Position numbers and translations under genes: made by a program. Below are positions 1 to 10,329 of a DNA stretch of 64,000 nt, one piece after another (the first letter of the stretch is position 1; every line of letters starts with the position of its first letter). The stretch comes from Ixodes scapularis (taxonomy: Eukaryota > Arthropoda > Arachnida > Ixodida > Ixodidae): contig NW_024609835.1 in NCBI RefSeq assembly GCF_016920785.2, positions 27,229,297-27,293,296 of the forward strand, given 5' to 3'. The notes beneath the pieces are model-generated. The model was not told the origin of the DNA, made no database searches, and saw only the letters and a list, made by a program, of their open reading frames with translations.

Positions 1-330
1 GAAGGACGCACGCACGCACGTGAACGACACGTGCATGCGTCCCTCCGTCGCTATGGCAACTGAAGCCTCCCTCTTCGCTTCTCCCGCTTTTTCGAGCAAC
101 CTCCTTGCCTTGCGAGTGCCGCTCGCGGCTAGCGCCGTTATCTAGTGTCGGCGCGGTCGGCGGGCTGTTCGAGAAACCGCACTATAACCGGTATTCCCCT
201 TCGCGCGCCTGCATTTTAAGCGGTATATAAATACATGAAGTTCTATGGGAGGCGCACCGGTGGTTTAAAAAAGCCGCGTCATACCCGGTCCTGCACTATA
301 AGCAGTTACGTTGTAAGTGGTCTATACTGT
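1..330 (-). mobile_element. TA-flanked inverted-repeat element, copy A (cut by window edge)
   Basis: This is the reverse complement of the first part of the element at 6941-8091. The end at 330 carries GGTCTATACTG, followed by TA. The rest lies outside the window. It has no coding capacity. Confidence 0.75.
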
Positions 331-339
331 ATTAGGGGC

Positions 340-745
340 AAAGCACCTTAGGGTCTAGCCTTGTCCGTCCGTCCGGCTGGCGTCCGTGCTCACATAAAGA
401 TAAAAAATGTTTGCGCAGTCGACAGGATTCGAACCTGTGCGGGGAGACCCCAATGGATTTCTAGTTTATCTCTTTAACCACTCGGCCACTACTGCGGGAC
501 GAATAGGGGGCTCTGAGATGCGGTAGTAACTCAAGAGCTGGGGATGTCATGGATGAAACGTTGCATGTAGCCGCTCAATGTCTATACAGGAGAGGGCGCT
601 GCGGTCAAATGCGTATATAATCGCGTTAAACTTCGCATGCATCGGCTCAACGTTTATAGACGAGAGGGCGCTGCGGTCAAATGCTCAAATGCGTATATAA
701 CCACGTTCCATACCACACATTCCCTTTCTGACATGGACCGTTGAC
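340..745 (-). repeat. tRNA-Ser-bearing dispersed repeat, copy A
   Basis: This shares its whole length with copies near 33.9-34.4 kb and 54.8-55.3 kb: a CTTGTCCGTC-rich segment, a tRNA-Ser-like sequence, then a segment holding two GAGAGGGCGCTGCGGTCAAA repeats. The same repeat resumes at about 1660-1760 after an insertion (930-1630). Both sides of the tRNA are conserved, so it is not a simple tRNA-headed SINE. Confidence 0.7.
414..495 (-). pseudogene. tRNA-Ser(AGA)-like sequence, copy A
   Basis: This is an 82-nt cloverleaf with anticodon loop CTAGAAA (anticodon AGA), a long variable arm typical of Ser, and an intact B box GGTTCGAATCC. The acceptor stem has one mismatch and the anticodon stem is damaged. 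It lies inside a dispersed repeat, so it is probably a relic and not an active gene. Confidence 0.65.
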
Positions 746-929
746 TTAAGCGGTGGCGATGCGTTCCCACATCTTCTAGCGGATCCAAGCTGATCCGCTA
801 GAAGAACCACTGGCTCTGCATTTCACCGACCATAAAGCAGTAATAATGAAGTCGAAACGCAACCCAAAACTCAGCACTACCCATGAGCAATAAAAATAAA
901 AGCCGTTTACAACTCCCTGTGACGCCGAA

Positions 930-1630
930 TTAGAGCGCAGCTCTTGAGGAGGGAAGGGTACTGGGGGGGTGGGTCAAGTGATCTCGGGGGGCAGGGGGGT
1001 CATGTGACCTTGTAGGAGTCACGTGACTTTGGGGTGTAACGTGACGTCGGGGGGGGGTGTCACGTGACGATGACGTCATCAGTGACGTCACTGATGACGA
1101 TCACGATGTGGATACCAATGACGTCATCAGTGATGTCACTGATGACGTCATCAGTGATGATGATGATGATGATGCGGTGCGGATGCCGGTGACGCCATCA
1201 GTGATGATGACAATGACGATGCGGATGCCGGTGACGTCATCAGTGACGTCACTGATGACGTCATCAGTGATGATGCCGATGACGATCAGGATGCCGGTGA
1301 CGTCAATGGGGGGGTCACGTGACCTCGGGGGGGGGGGGGGGGGGGGGGGGGGGTTATCCCCAGGTCACGTGACCTGGGTAACCACCGTGACCCTCGTGAG
1401 GGTAACCCTAGTAACCCTTTTGAGGGCAACTCTCGTGACCCTCGTGAGGGTAACTCTCATAACCCTCGTGAGGGTAACTAACCCTCGTAACATTCGTGAG
1501 GGTAACCCTCGTGAGATTCACCCTCGTAACCCACATGAGGGTTACGAGGGTTACTTGCGGTTACGCCGACGGCGACGCCGACAGTGACGCCGCTCAAGCC
1601 GGGAACGAGCACCTAAGAGCTGCGTTCTAA
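930..1630. mobile_element. Inverted-repeat element packed with short tandem repeats
   Basis: The ends read TTAGAGCGCAGCTCTTGAGG and, inverted, TTAGAACGCAGCTCTTAGGT. Inside are a GATGAC/TGACGTCA array (about 1063-1310), a 27-G run (1327-1353) and an array of GGTAACCCTCGTGAGG-like units (about 1375-1560). A 176-codon frame here is a repeat artefact. A 22-bp direct repeat with core CACTACC lies just outside on both sides (about 875 and 1648). Confidence 0.65.
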
Positions 1631-2668
1631 AAAAAAATTAGCACCATCGGCACTACCTATGAACAATAAAATCAGTGTCATCAGCACAACCAGAGCTTCG
1701 CCCCAATCAACATCATTCACCCCGTGTGGACATGAGGTCATTTTTCCACTGAGAAAGGCCTCTGATGCGTGCATCATCAGTCTGCTCCGTCTCTATACGT
1801 CCGATGGCAGCAAGACAGGATCAGTTTCGGTTTCTGCTACACCAAGCCCTTTGTTATGTGGCACTTTTATAACAAATATGTGATGTAATTGCACGTTCTA
1901 TAAATTGATACAACAAAATAAACCTTGAGAGTGAAATATAAATATAAGATAAGTCTTGAGAATGTTATCTAACAAAAATGTTTGACAAGTAAAAAAAAAA
2001 AAAAAGCTAGGTGCGAGCAGAACATTCAATTGCCATTGACAACAACTCCTGCCACTCCCACGCAGTCAAAACTAGGAATGTCGCGAACTTGCCCAGGTTC
2101 GAGTTCGACCCCAGTTTGACTTTTTTCAACCTTCAACGTGATGTTCGACACAGGTTCGACTAAAGTTAGACTTTTGTGCGCACGCGCGATAATTAAAAAA
2201 AACAAGTTGACTCCACCTGGCGGAGGAAAAGTGCAATATTTTTTGGGTTTATTGGCATCACTGGTTCACATTAATAACTAATGAAAGCGTTAAAAACGCA
2301 TATTTTCGCTTTTATATGGTGTAAACATTGGTAAACAGTTGATGAAATATAAAATAAAGTACTTTCTAAAATATTTGTTTCCCAACATTCGAAATATTCG
2401 CGTGGCAGCCCGGCAAAACTGTCGATAAGTCAAACTTCTTCGAACTTTAGTAAACTTTTGCAGGTTTCCTGAGTGAAAAGGTCTTTCTACTGGCGGAAAT
2501 GTTGTGATGGCGCGTAGGGAGCGCTTACTCTCTGAGCACGTTGAGCAGTTAATTTTCCTACACAGTGATTTGTAATGAGTGCATAACTAGAAGTATCTTT
2601 AGCCCAGTAAAATGCAGTTGCGTCGATTTATTTTAAAAAGGCAGTAAAACCTGCTCTTACGTCTTGTG

Positions 2669-2787
2669 TTGAAATTTTTTTTATTACTAGACACATATTC
2701 AATATTCTATTCGATATTCGAAGCCCGTTTTTCGTCTTATTCGTATTCAATTCGTATTCGAAAATTTCAAAATTCGCACACCCCTAA
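2669..2787. mobile_element. hAT-type element end (remnant)
   Basis: The stretch is rich in ATTCGATATTCG and ends ATTCGCACACCCCTA, the inverted form of the GGTTGTGCGAATA end seen in the element at 29317-29955. The other end was not identified. Confidence 0.35.
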
Positions 2788-2794
2788 TAAAAAA

Positions 2795-3283
2795 ACATAT
2801 TTATCGCTTTTGTGTTTGCACAACACAAACCGAAAAACATGCCACAGAAATGCCGTGCACCAGACGGGAATACACTGGTCAATTCAAGTGAAGTCAGGCT
2901 AGGCCAAGTCATGTCAATACAAGCCGAACCAAGACCATCCACCGTGTTTACACGTGCAACACAAGTGTTTGTTTGTGCATAGGGACCAGAACAAGAATGA
3001 GAGTAATCGTGTATCAGGTCCAGCAGTCTTCTTTCTGCCTGTGCATGTTTTAGTTTCTGCTCCAGAGTGGTTTGGTGTTTTTGTTGGTGATTCTGCTTTG
3101 TGCCAGAGAGTTGCTTTGCTTGCGGGGCTTGGCCAGCCACCCAGCTCACGCTTAAGAAAAAGGCACTCTTAGACAAGCCGCCGTGTGCTGCCGCATATTT
3201 GCGAAGTTGCCAAGTGAATTGCAAACGCGACAGTCAGAAGGACCTAAGCAGTGAGAATGAGTGCAGTCAAAACATAAATTGAC
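2795..3283. mobile_element. Fragment of the long-inverted-repeat family (empty-site copy)
   Basis: This aligns with parts of 13960-14412 and then directly with 15121-15237, without the 706-bp TTAA-flanked insert present there. The uninterrupted TTAA is at 3152-3155. Confidence 0.7.
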
Positions 3284-3355
3284 CATTTCTTTGCTTCCCA
3301 TTCCCTTTTCACTTCTGCTATGCCTCTGAGCACGATATCTTTACGCGTTATAATA

Positions 3356-3530
3356 CAGTTGAACCTCGATTTAACGAAACCCAATTTTACAAATTTCCTG
3401 ATTTAACGAACAAATTGGGATTCCCCGCGCAGCTTATGCGCGAGGTCTCCCTTCCTCGACTTTACGAAGTTCCCAACTTAACGAAATAATTAGTGGGTCC
3501 CGGTGACTTTGTTAAATCAAAGCTCAACTG
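3356..3530. mobile_element. 175-bp Tigger/pogo-like MITE
   Basis: Ends CAGTTGAACCTCGATTTAAC and, inverted, CAGTTGAGCTTTGATTTAAC. It is flanked by TA at 3354-3355 and 3531-3532. Non-coding. Confidence 0.8.
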
Positions 3531-3532
3531 TA

Positions 3533-4657
3533 GTAATAATATTTTTTTTTTTCGTGACGGCATCAAAGCTCGCTTTCTGGTTATATTCGTGGTCGCATTA
3601 TATTCACACAAATATGGTACTATCCCTTGTCTGGTTCAGCCGGTCAAGATATTTATTTACGAGAAGCAGAATCTAAGCATGTCCGGCCAGCAGGACATCT
3701 AGTTCCAAACACTCGAGTCGTGAGACAGGCGAGCCCATGCTCATAGCTTGATGGCGAGATTGATACGAGAAAGAAATAGGAAAAAAATACGGAAACCGCA
3801 AGCGTTCCGCGCCAACCCGACAGATGGCGCCGGAGTTTCCCCCTGTCGTGAGTGATCGCAAGATGCGCGGTTGTAAGCTGTCCTGAGTGCGCGAACGAGC
3901 CTCAAGGTGCTCTTCCACGTCGAGCACTATTTCAGTGGAACCATGTGCTAGACAATTCCTACTATGTGCGTCGTTCTTTACAACGTCCGCAGGATTATGC
4001 GCCGCTTTATCGTGCTAATGCCAAGAACGGGAGGGGTCCCTCGGTTATCGGCGAAGAGAAATGAGCGTTTCCCACGATAAAAAAGTTCGACAACACCCGC
4101 TGTAACGGAAGAGTGTCGTGCTGGCCTCCAGCGAGCGACACAGAGAATCTAGTGCTGTGGCTTGATCATCTAGGGGGAGTTGAGAGAGTGCTCGCATGTA
4201 TGATGGGAGGGTGTCGGAGGCGTGTAGGGAGGGAACAAGCGTGTACCTCGGTAGAAATAAGGAGACGCAAATGGGTGGAACGTGGGGTGGGGCAAGAGAT
4301 GTAAGCCGCACGCTCTACTTCCATTGGAGCGCTAGCTTCGACGGAACTTCCTTCTTCGGAGGCGCCATGCACGACGACGTTTGCGCTGACAAAGCACAAA
4401 ATGCTAGTTCGTCCATGCAACATCGCCGCAAAGCGACACGCGATGCATTCCGCGTTACCACAGTCTCTATTGCGGCAGCACAGTAAAAGGGGCAATCTTT
4501 TTACCCCCCCCCCCCTTCCCTAGGGAACCAACAATTGATCGGAAAGGCCAAATAATGCCTTCACAATAACAACCTCTCACCAAAAAGAGAAAAGGGAAGA
4601 GCCGAAAATTCTAGACACCAGCATGCACAATTGCCACAGTGCCAACGCAGCCCTCAC
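3533..4657. other. Intron, no gene seen
   Basis: Downstream intron of F5. I see no exon similar to H and no element ends. There is a poly-C run at about 4504-4516. The open frames of 60-109 codons overlap on both strands and match nothing. Confidence 0.5.
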
Positions 4658-4943
4658 CTGGGCCATGGTGAGGGAAGAGCAGAGGTGTGGAGCGTTCCTC
4701 ATGTCGAACACCTTTCCGTCTTCCAACACCTTCATCCTGGGCAGGGGCTGGCTTGGTAGCGTGTTTATCTCCATCTCCTTACGGCAGCCCCGGCACACGT
4801 AGTACTTCACCAGGGGAGTGCCGTCCCTGCCATACTTGGAGCTGAAGCAATATTCCCTCGCCGAGCCGTCCTCCCCCTTCACCACCAATAGGGGGTTCCC
4901 TCGTAGTGTCTGCCTCCAGAAAAAGTCCCGAACCGGCACGCCA
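4658..4943 (-). CDS. Exon F5: FLYWCH-like zinc-finger domain (last exon in window)
   Basis: The exon has 286 nt. It starts GVPVRDFFWRQTLRGNPLLV, then KYGR, VKYYVC-RG-C, a KEMEIN stretch and APHLC, ending with Gln at the GTGAGG donor. All proposed zinc ligands are kept. It is very similar to F4, including the intron upstream. I found no H exon between this donor and position 1. Either the gene continues beyond the left edge (the F-H intron of module 2 is also long, 9 kb) or module 5 is partial. Confidence 0.85.
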
Positions 4944-6217
4944 CTGCGTAGAGAGATGGTGCTCCGTTCTAGTCAATGGGCACTCACGATCTGTAGTCGC
5001 AGGGGGCTCTAGAACCTTGTACTCTTGGAAACCCTTAGATACTTCTGAGCGAGAATTGGGAATGTGATTTATTTTCAAAAATAGGTAGACCCGTTTATGA
5101 AAGGAGTCTGCGTAGATCATGGCAAGTTATGAAAGAAGTATGGCAAGTGATGAGACAGAGATGATGTTTGGATCCAGACCGCGAACTATACTCAAATGTT
5201 GTGCAAGACATCCAAATGCCTGGAAGCCCAACACAAATCCTATTGATGACTACCAACAGGTGCCTGTTTGCTCGCTGAACTCTTTTTATAAATCGTGGCT
5301 ATTCTTTCTTCTGTGGGCTTTGGGAAAAGTGCCTTCCCGTGGGCGTTTTAATATAAAAAATTGCGCGGACGATATCACAATGCGATGCCATTGGCCAACA
5401 TCAGCTGGTGTGACATTTCGATGATACTGCATCAAAATTGAGTGAAAATTTCAGTGATGCTCTGTCGCGAGGTAATGTGACATTTCATTACTTCTTTTAC
5501 TTATTCTTTACGTCGCAGAGTAATCGCTGCGTGTGTGCTACGTGTGTGATACGTGCCCAAGCACAAACAATCCGTAGGCCCGTAGTTCACACCTTGAAGG
5601 CACTCGGGTCACTGCCCTGATACGACGACTGAAGAACCTTATGGCAAGCCGCCAACAAAGACGACAGGTCTTGCGTAAATCACAACCGATCGCACACAGA
5701 ATAGCTAGCATCAAACACGTTCTCCTGGACGAGCTGCACAAATTGGTCGATTGCCCCGGTGTGTCCATTCTTCGCTTGGTAATATTCTCTTCTGTGTGCC
5801 GTTTCACGTTCACGCACAGCATGATCCTGACGTCGAATGTGTTCAATCTTAACACCCAGGGTAAAACAGTCGCTGCCTACACATCAACGACGTTTTCTCT
5901 CACGGCTTAGAGTGCCGAGGTGATGGGTAATCACAGATGAGAAAGAGCAGGTGACAAGGGGGTGATCACGTGACCCTCAGCGGAATTGCGCCTCAACCAC
6001 GACTATTATCAGCGAAAGGGCAAGGATATCTTTGCTGTACTTGCTCTCTCCCGGTGCCAAAGTCATCTGCAATAAACATGCGTATGCTCCGTTTGTTTTC
6101 GCAAACACGACACTCGTCCAGTACAACAACCCCAGTACAGCTGACGCTGTAAAATGCCGACCTAGCTTTGCATAAATATGGTATTTGTTTTCCTGGTCAA
6201 AACCTTCTTTGGCTGCA
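4944..6217. other. S4-F5 intron, upstream part
   Basis: The first 130 bp beside F5 align with intron beside F4. The rest has no recognised gene or element ends. Confidence 0.5.
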
Positions 6218-6337
6218 CCTTATAGACCGACACGCGGGCTTGACATCACGGAGCTGCGGTGGCGCTGCGATCGCGCCGGAGCTGGGTGGTGTGGGCAAAA
6301 GTGGGCACGTTTCGCATGGGCATCATAGCATTTCAGC

Positions 6338-6640
6338 ATGCCGCAAAGCCGTGTTGCCATTAATTGCACCGAAAGGTACAAGAAAAGTAGCAGAGTGAGT
6401 TTCCACAAGTTCCCGGCAGACTCTGAAAGGCATAAAGGTAGACAATATCTGTGGATCGAAAAGATGGTCGCCTCGCGCGAACGATTGTTTGTGCGGCAAG
6501 CACTTTCTTAAAGGCAAGTGCGGCTTCCATTCCATTTCAATCTCCTTCCCAAGGCTTGCATATGTGCAGGGAAACGGTTGTCTGATCGAGACCACCCGGA
6601 TTTGGTTCCCACGGTGTTTGCGCACAAAGCACCGGCCAAG
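6338..6640 (+). pseudogene. THAP-domain relic
   Basis: A 57-codon frame starts at 6338 with MPQSRVAINC and contains VSFHKFPADSERHK, the typical start of a THAP (C2CH) zinc finger with its FHKFP motif. The first expected Cys is Arg. The domain continues in another frame at about 6489 with CGKHFLKGK (the C-x2-H part) and in a third with HPDLVPTVFAHKAP, as seen after many THAP domains. At least two frameshifts make it non-functional. THAP domains bind DNA and occur in P-element- and Kolobok-type transposases and in host genes. Just downstream it is cut by the hAT-like element at 6698. Confidence 0.65.
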
Positions 6641-6697
6641 CACTCGTCGGAGGCTCGCTACGCCCGTGCCAGCAGAAGGGGATCGGCGACAGAACGG

Positions 6698-8369
6698 CAG
6701 TGTTGTAGGCGTTACAGAAAAAAAGTAATGAAATACGTTACTCGTTACTTGCGAATAAAAGGTATGCGTTACTGAGCTACGTTACCTCCAAATAAAAGAA
6801 ATGCGTTACCGTTACTGATACTTCTGCATTACTTTTTAAATTATGATTTAACACGTTTTACGGTTTTGACGTACAGGTATGCATAAGCTCATATATCAAG
6901 AGACATTATGTTCATGCGGAAACTGAACATAATTACTTTACAGTATAGACCACTTACAACGTAACCGCTTATAGCGCAGGACCGGGTATAACGCGGTTTT
7001 TTTAAACCACCGGTTCGCCTCCCATAGAACTCCATGTAATCACATACCGCTTAAAATGCAGGCGCGCGAAGGGAAATACCGGTTATAGTGCGGTTTCTGG
7101 CACAGCCCGCCGATCGCGCCGACGACCGGAGCAGCGAGCACGCTTCCCTGTGCGACACTAGATAACGGCGCTGACGGCGCAAGCGGCATTCGCGGGGCAA
7201 GGAGGTTGCTCGAAGGAGCGGGGAGAAGCGAAGAGAGAGGCTTCAGTTGCCATAGCAACGAAGGGACGCACGCACGTGTCGTTCACGTGCGTGCGTCCCT
7301 CCGCTGCGTTGGAAACAAACCGCAACGACAGACCAATGGAAGGTCGGGGAGAAGTGTTCGCGCGCGTTGCATGCCGGTCGCGGGCCGGCTGCTTCTATCC
7401 GCAAACATGGCGTCTGTTGTGACCGTCGTCGTAGACGGCGTTCACCTCGTCGTTCCGCGTAAAAGCGCTATCCTTGACTGTGAATTTTCGTTGTGTGTCT
7501 CTATGATAACCCAGCACATACTAGAAGGGAAGATCCACCTACTCGTGCGGCGATGTCGTGGCGGCGCTTTCAAGACGGCAGAAACGCCCGTGTCGTCGTG
7601 TTTGTTTACTTCGACTACAGTGGTGATTTCTAAGCATTTGTGTCCTCGAACAATGCCCGAATTTCTAATTGGCGCATTTCATGCGTGTGCTCAAGTTCAA
7701 GGTATTACTGGCGCGTACCGTATGAAGGATGCAAATTTTTACGTGTTTTCATCTCCGGAGAAAAGTGATTAGGGTTACCAATACTGAACGCTCACAACGT
7801 CCGTCCGCAACCCGCGACGCCAATAAAAGGCTGCGCCAGGCAAAAGCCGCTCATTTCTTTGAAAATGTGCGACACACTTGAGACAGAACTGTACTAGTCT
7901 GGTGAAATAAAGACTTTCCTCAAACTAAGCTTTCTTTTTCATCTAACCTAAAATAAATTCTTTTACAAAGGTAAGTTGTCTCATGGCATGTATTTTGGCC
8001 TGAAAAATTTATGTTTTGGTTATAGCGCGGTACCGCTTATAGTGCGGATTTTCGCGACTCCCGCGACATACGTTATATGCGGTCTACACTGTATCTTTTT
8101 TTTTTTTTTTGGTTTCACCTAAATACTTACGAGAAAAAAAGCAAAGAAAAACATGGCTTAACACCAAAAAACACTGAAAATATTGAAGCATAATTTCTTT
8201 AAGACTTAGGAAGTAGTAACGAGTAACATTACTATGTTACTTGAAATAGTAACGTAAGTATGTTTCCCGTTACTGTGTCGAAAAAGTAATGAGTAGGTTA
8301 TTACGTTACTGGAGAAAGCAGCACGTTCCTGGTAAAGCTGTTACTTGTAACCTGTTACCGCCAAGACTG
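6698..8369. mobile_element. hAT-like element with GTTACT-rich ends
   Basis: Ends CAGTGTTGTAGGCGTTAC and, inverted, CAGTCTTGGCGGTAACAG. It is flanked by CAGAACGG (6690-6697) and CAGAATGG (8370-8377), an 8-bp duplication with one change. Its subterminal regions are full of GTAAC/GTTACT motifs. It carries the TA-flanked element 6941-8091 nested inside. No transposase. Confidence 0.75.
6941..8091. mobile_element. TA-flanked inverted-repeat element, copy B (1.15 kb)
   Basis: Ends CAGTATAGACCACTTACAAC and, inverted, CAGTGTAGACCGCATATAAC. TA lies at 6939-6940 and 8092-8093. A 188-codon frame inside (7206-7772) is interrupted in copy C, so it is not treated as a gene. Probably a non-autonomous Tc1/mariner/pogo-type element. 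Confidence 0.8.
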
Positions 8370-8514
8370 CAGAATGGACAAAGCATTAATGCTTGTCATT
8401 CCTTGTGATCATGAGGGTAGGAAAAATATCATACCTTGACTTCAAGACGCTCTGTGTATTTATTTAATTAATAAATACACTCGATCCCACCGACAGTGCG
8501 GAAACTGACTCGAA

Positions 8515-8766
8515 TTAATCGTAGGCCTCGAGAGACTTGAACGCCTGCACCGTGTCGGCCGTGAACTGGCTTGGCAAAAAAACTAAATAAACGACGACGT
8601 GCACAGTCGACTTCGGTGGCAGCAACTTCGCGTCGAAAGTCCAGCAGGCCTTGTTTACGGCGCAGGGATCCTCGTCGTTGACGCCGTCCACGCACAGTTT
8701 GTTCGGATACCGCCGCCGTTCAGGCTCGGGTAGCGAGCTCAAATAGTCGGGCATAGCATACGACAT
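8515..8766 (-). pseudogene. N-terminal fragment resembling YqaJ/SWIM-type proteins
   Basis: The 83-codon frame begins MSYAMPDYLSSLPEPERRRY and ends with VQAFKSLEAYD before a stop. From memory of the family, arthropod and cnidarian proteins with a SWIM zinc finger and a YqaJ-type nuclease domain begin with PDYL...ERxRY and carry KAFKSLEAYNYF. Here the protein stops exactly inside that motif and no downstream SWIM or nuclease part follows, so it is a truncated copy. YqaJ nucleases are carried by some Kolobok-type DNA transposons. The identification needs a search. Confidence 0.5.
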
Positions 8767-8969
8767 ACGTTGTCAGGAAATACAAATCACAAATGAAGCT
8801 AGAGGCGTCCCTACAACGTCAACAACAAGCGCACGCCACACAACACAATGGCAAAAACAGAGAGCCGGGGCGCTTTTGCCCACATAGCTGCCACGCATGC
8901 GCGGCCTTCCGGCCGTGTTGGTAAACAGAGCTGCTCCGCATGTCGGTCTATAGGAGAATGATGCACAAC

Positions 8970-10073
8970 CTAATCGGCACAGCAAGACCCTTTCTACATT
9001 AAAGCGACTGAACTCTGTTATAACTCGGATTTTGTGTTAGCTGAGTAACTTTGTGTGAAATTCGGAGGGTGCTCTTTGGAGTCTATTTTTCGCTGGAAGA
9101 TCGGGATTTATCGGAGTTTATTTTTGTCCAATTTTCTATTTTTGAAAATTCAGAGTGCAATTTTCCTCTTTTCTTATTTTTCTATATAAGAATAAATAAT
9201 GTCCAGACAAATACATACACAAAATATGTATAAAAAATTCGTAAGAAAAATCACCTGCATCGAGAGATATTTCAGCAGCTGCATTTGACATAGGCGCCCT
9301 TGCGATTGGCAGCACTAACTGTCCCACGACAAATCTTGAAGACAAGTATTCAATAAACGTCGGTACTTTGAAATAACCAAATTCCAAGACGTATAAAACC
9401 TTCAGCTGCCCTCACCATCTCATGATATCTACGGGTCGACACCTTTCACTGTTACGCAAACACAACCCCTCCTCCCTCTCAAGCACAAAGAGTATATCGT
9501 CCAAACTGGAATCCGGAACAGTGGCTTTTTGTCGTAGACCGTGGTGCAGAAGTACATTGGCCCATATCATAACGAACGAACATTGAAGAGGTAAACAGGG
9601 ACCTATTTTTAGTAAATTGTCTAAAATAAAAAGCTAAAAAAAAAAAATCTGAATTAGCCTTTTCTCGGGACCACTAGCCCCAGACTCTGACAAACGTTAT
9701 TTGTAAAATACTGTCTTTTTTGGCTTTTTATTTGGCCAGCGTGAACTTCAAATTCGGAGTTATTAAGATAGACAAGAATTGTCAAACATCTAGCCAACGG
9801 ATATTTTTCGGAGTTTATCAGATTTATCCGAAAACACGGAATCCTAATGATGACGAAGCCAAAGGGAATCAGAAATATGGTCGCTAAATTCGGGCTCAAC
9901 GACAGTCGAGAGGGCTCTTATAACTAAAACATTACTCCAACCAGCAAAAAATTTTTGTCTTTTAGCGGAGCGTGGGCTGCCAGCCGCTGGCAGGTGACGT
10001 ATTTGGGACATCTACTCAACCCCCCCCCCCCCCCCCTTGAAAAGTGAAACTACCCAGTTCCCAATGTGCTCAC
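8970..10073. other. Intron, no gene seen
   Basis: AT-rich stretch within the S4-F5 intron. No element ends or exon-like sequence recognised. A poly-C run lies at 10021-10036. Confidence 0.45.
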
Positions 10074-10329
10074 TTGGGGGGCTTCAGTCGCTGCTCTTCT
10101 CGGTCGCAGCGGTCAGTTACGCCCTCCCCCTGCCTGGACTCAGCTTCGGCAGCGTCTCCCGCAGCAGATGTAAAGTCGTCACGAGGCTTCTCAGGTGCTT
10201 CGTGCTGAGGAGAGTTCAGCGCCGCCGCTGGTGGCCAATAACCGGGCGACAAAGGGTAGGCGCTGCTGAGATCTGGCCCATCGGTCGTGCTCGCTTCCTT
10301 CCTTTCCCCAGCCACGGCTTCCTCGACGC
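10074..10329 (-). CDS. Exon S4: linker
   Basis: The exon has 256 nt (2 + 84 codons + 2). It starts CVEEAVAGERKEAS, then SSAYPLSP, then a Lys/Asp stretch and a Gln/Glu-rich end running to KPP before the GTGAGC donor. It is homologous to S3 over most of its length. A poly-C tract at 10021-10036 lies just outside the donor. No domain is recognised. Confidence 0.76.

Noticed and set aside
1057..1587. 176-codon frame rich in Asp, Val and Thr
   Set aside because: It lies wholly in short tandem repeats and a poly-G run inside an inverted-repeat element; composition follows the repeats.
7206..7772. 188-codon frame in TA element copy B
   Set aside because: The matching frame in copy C is interrupted by a stop near 30303, and no transposase motif is visible.
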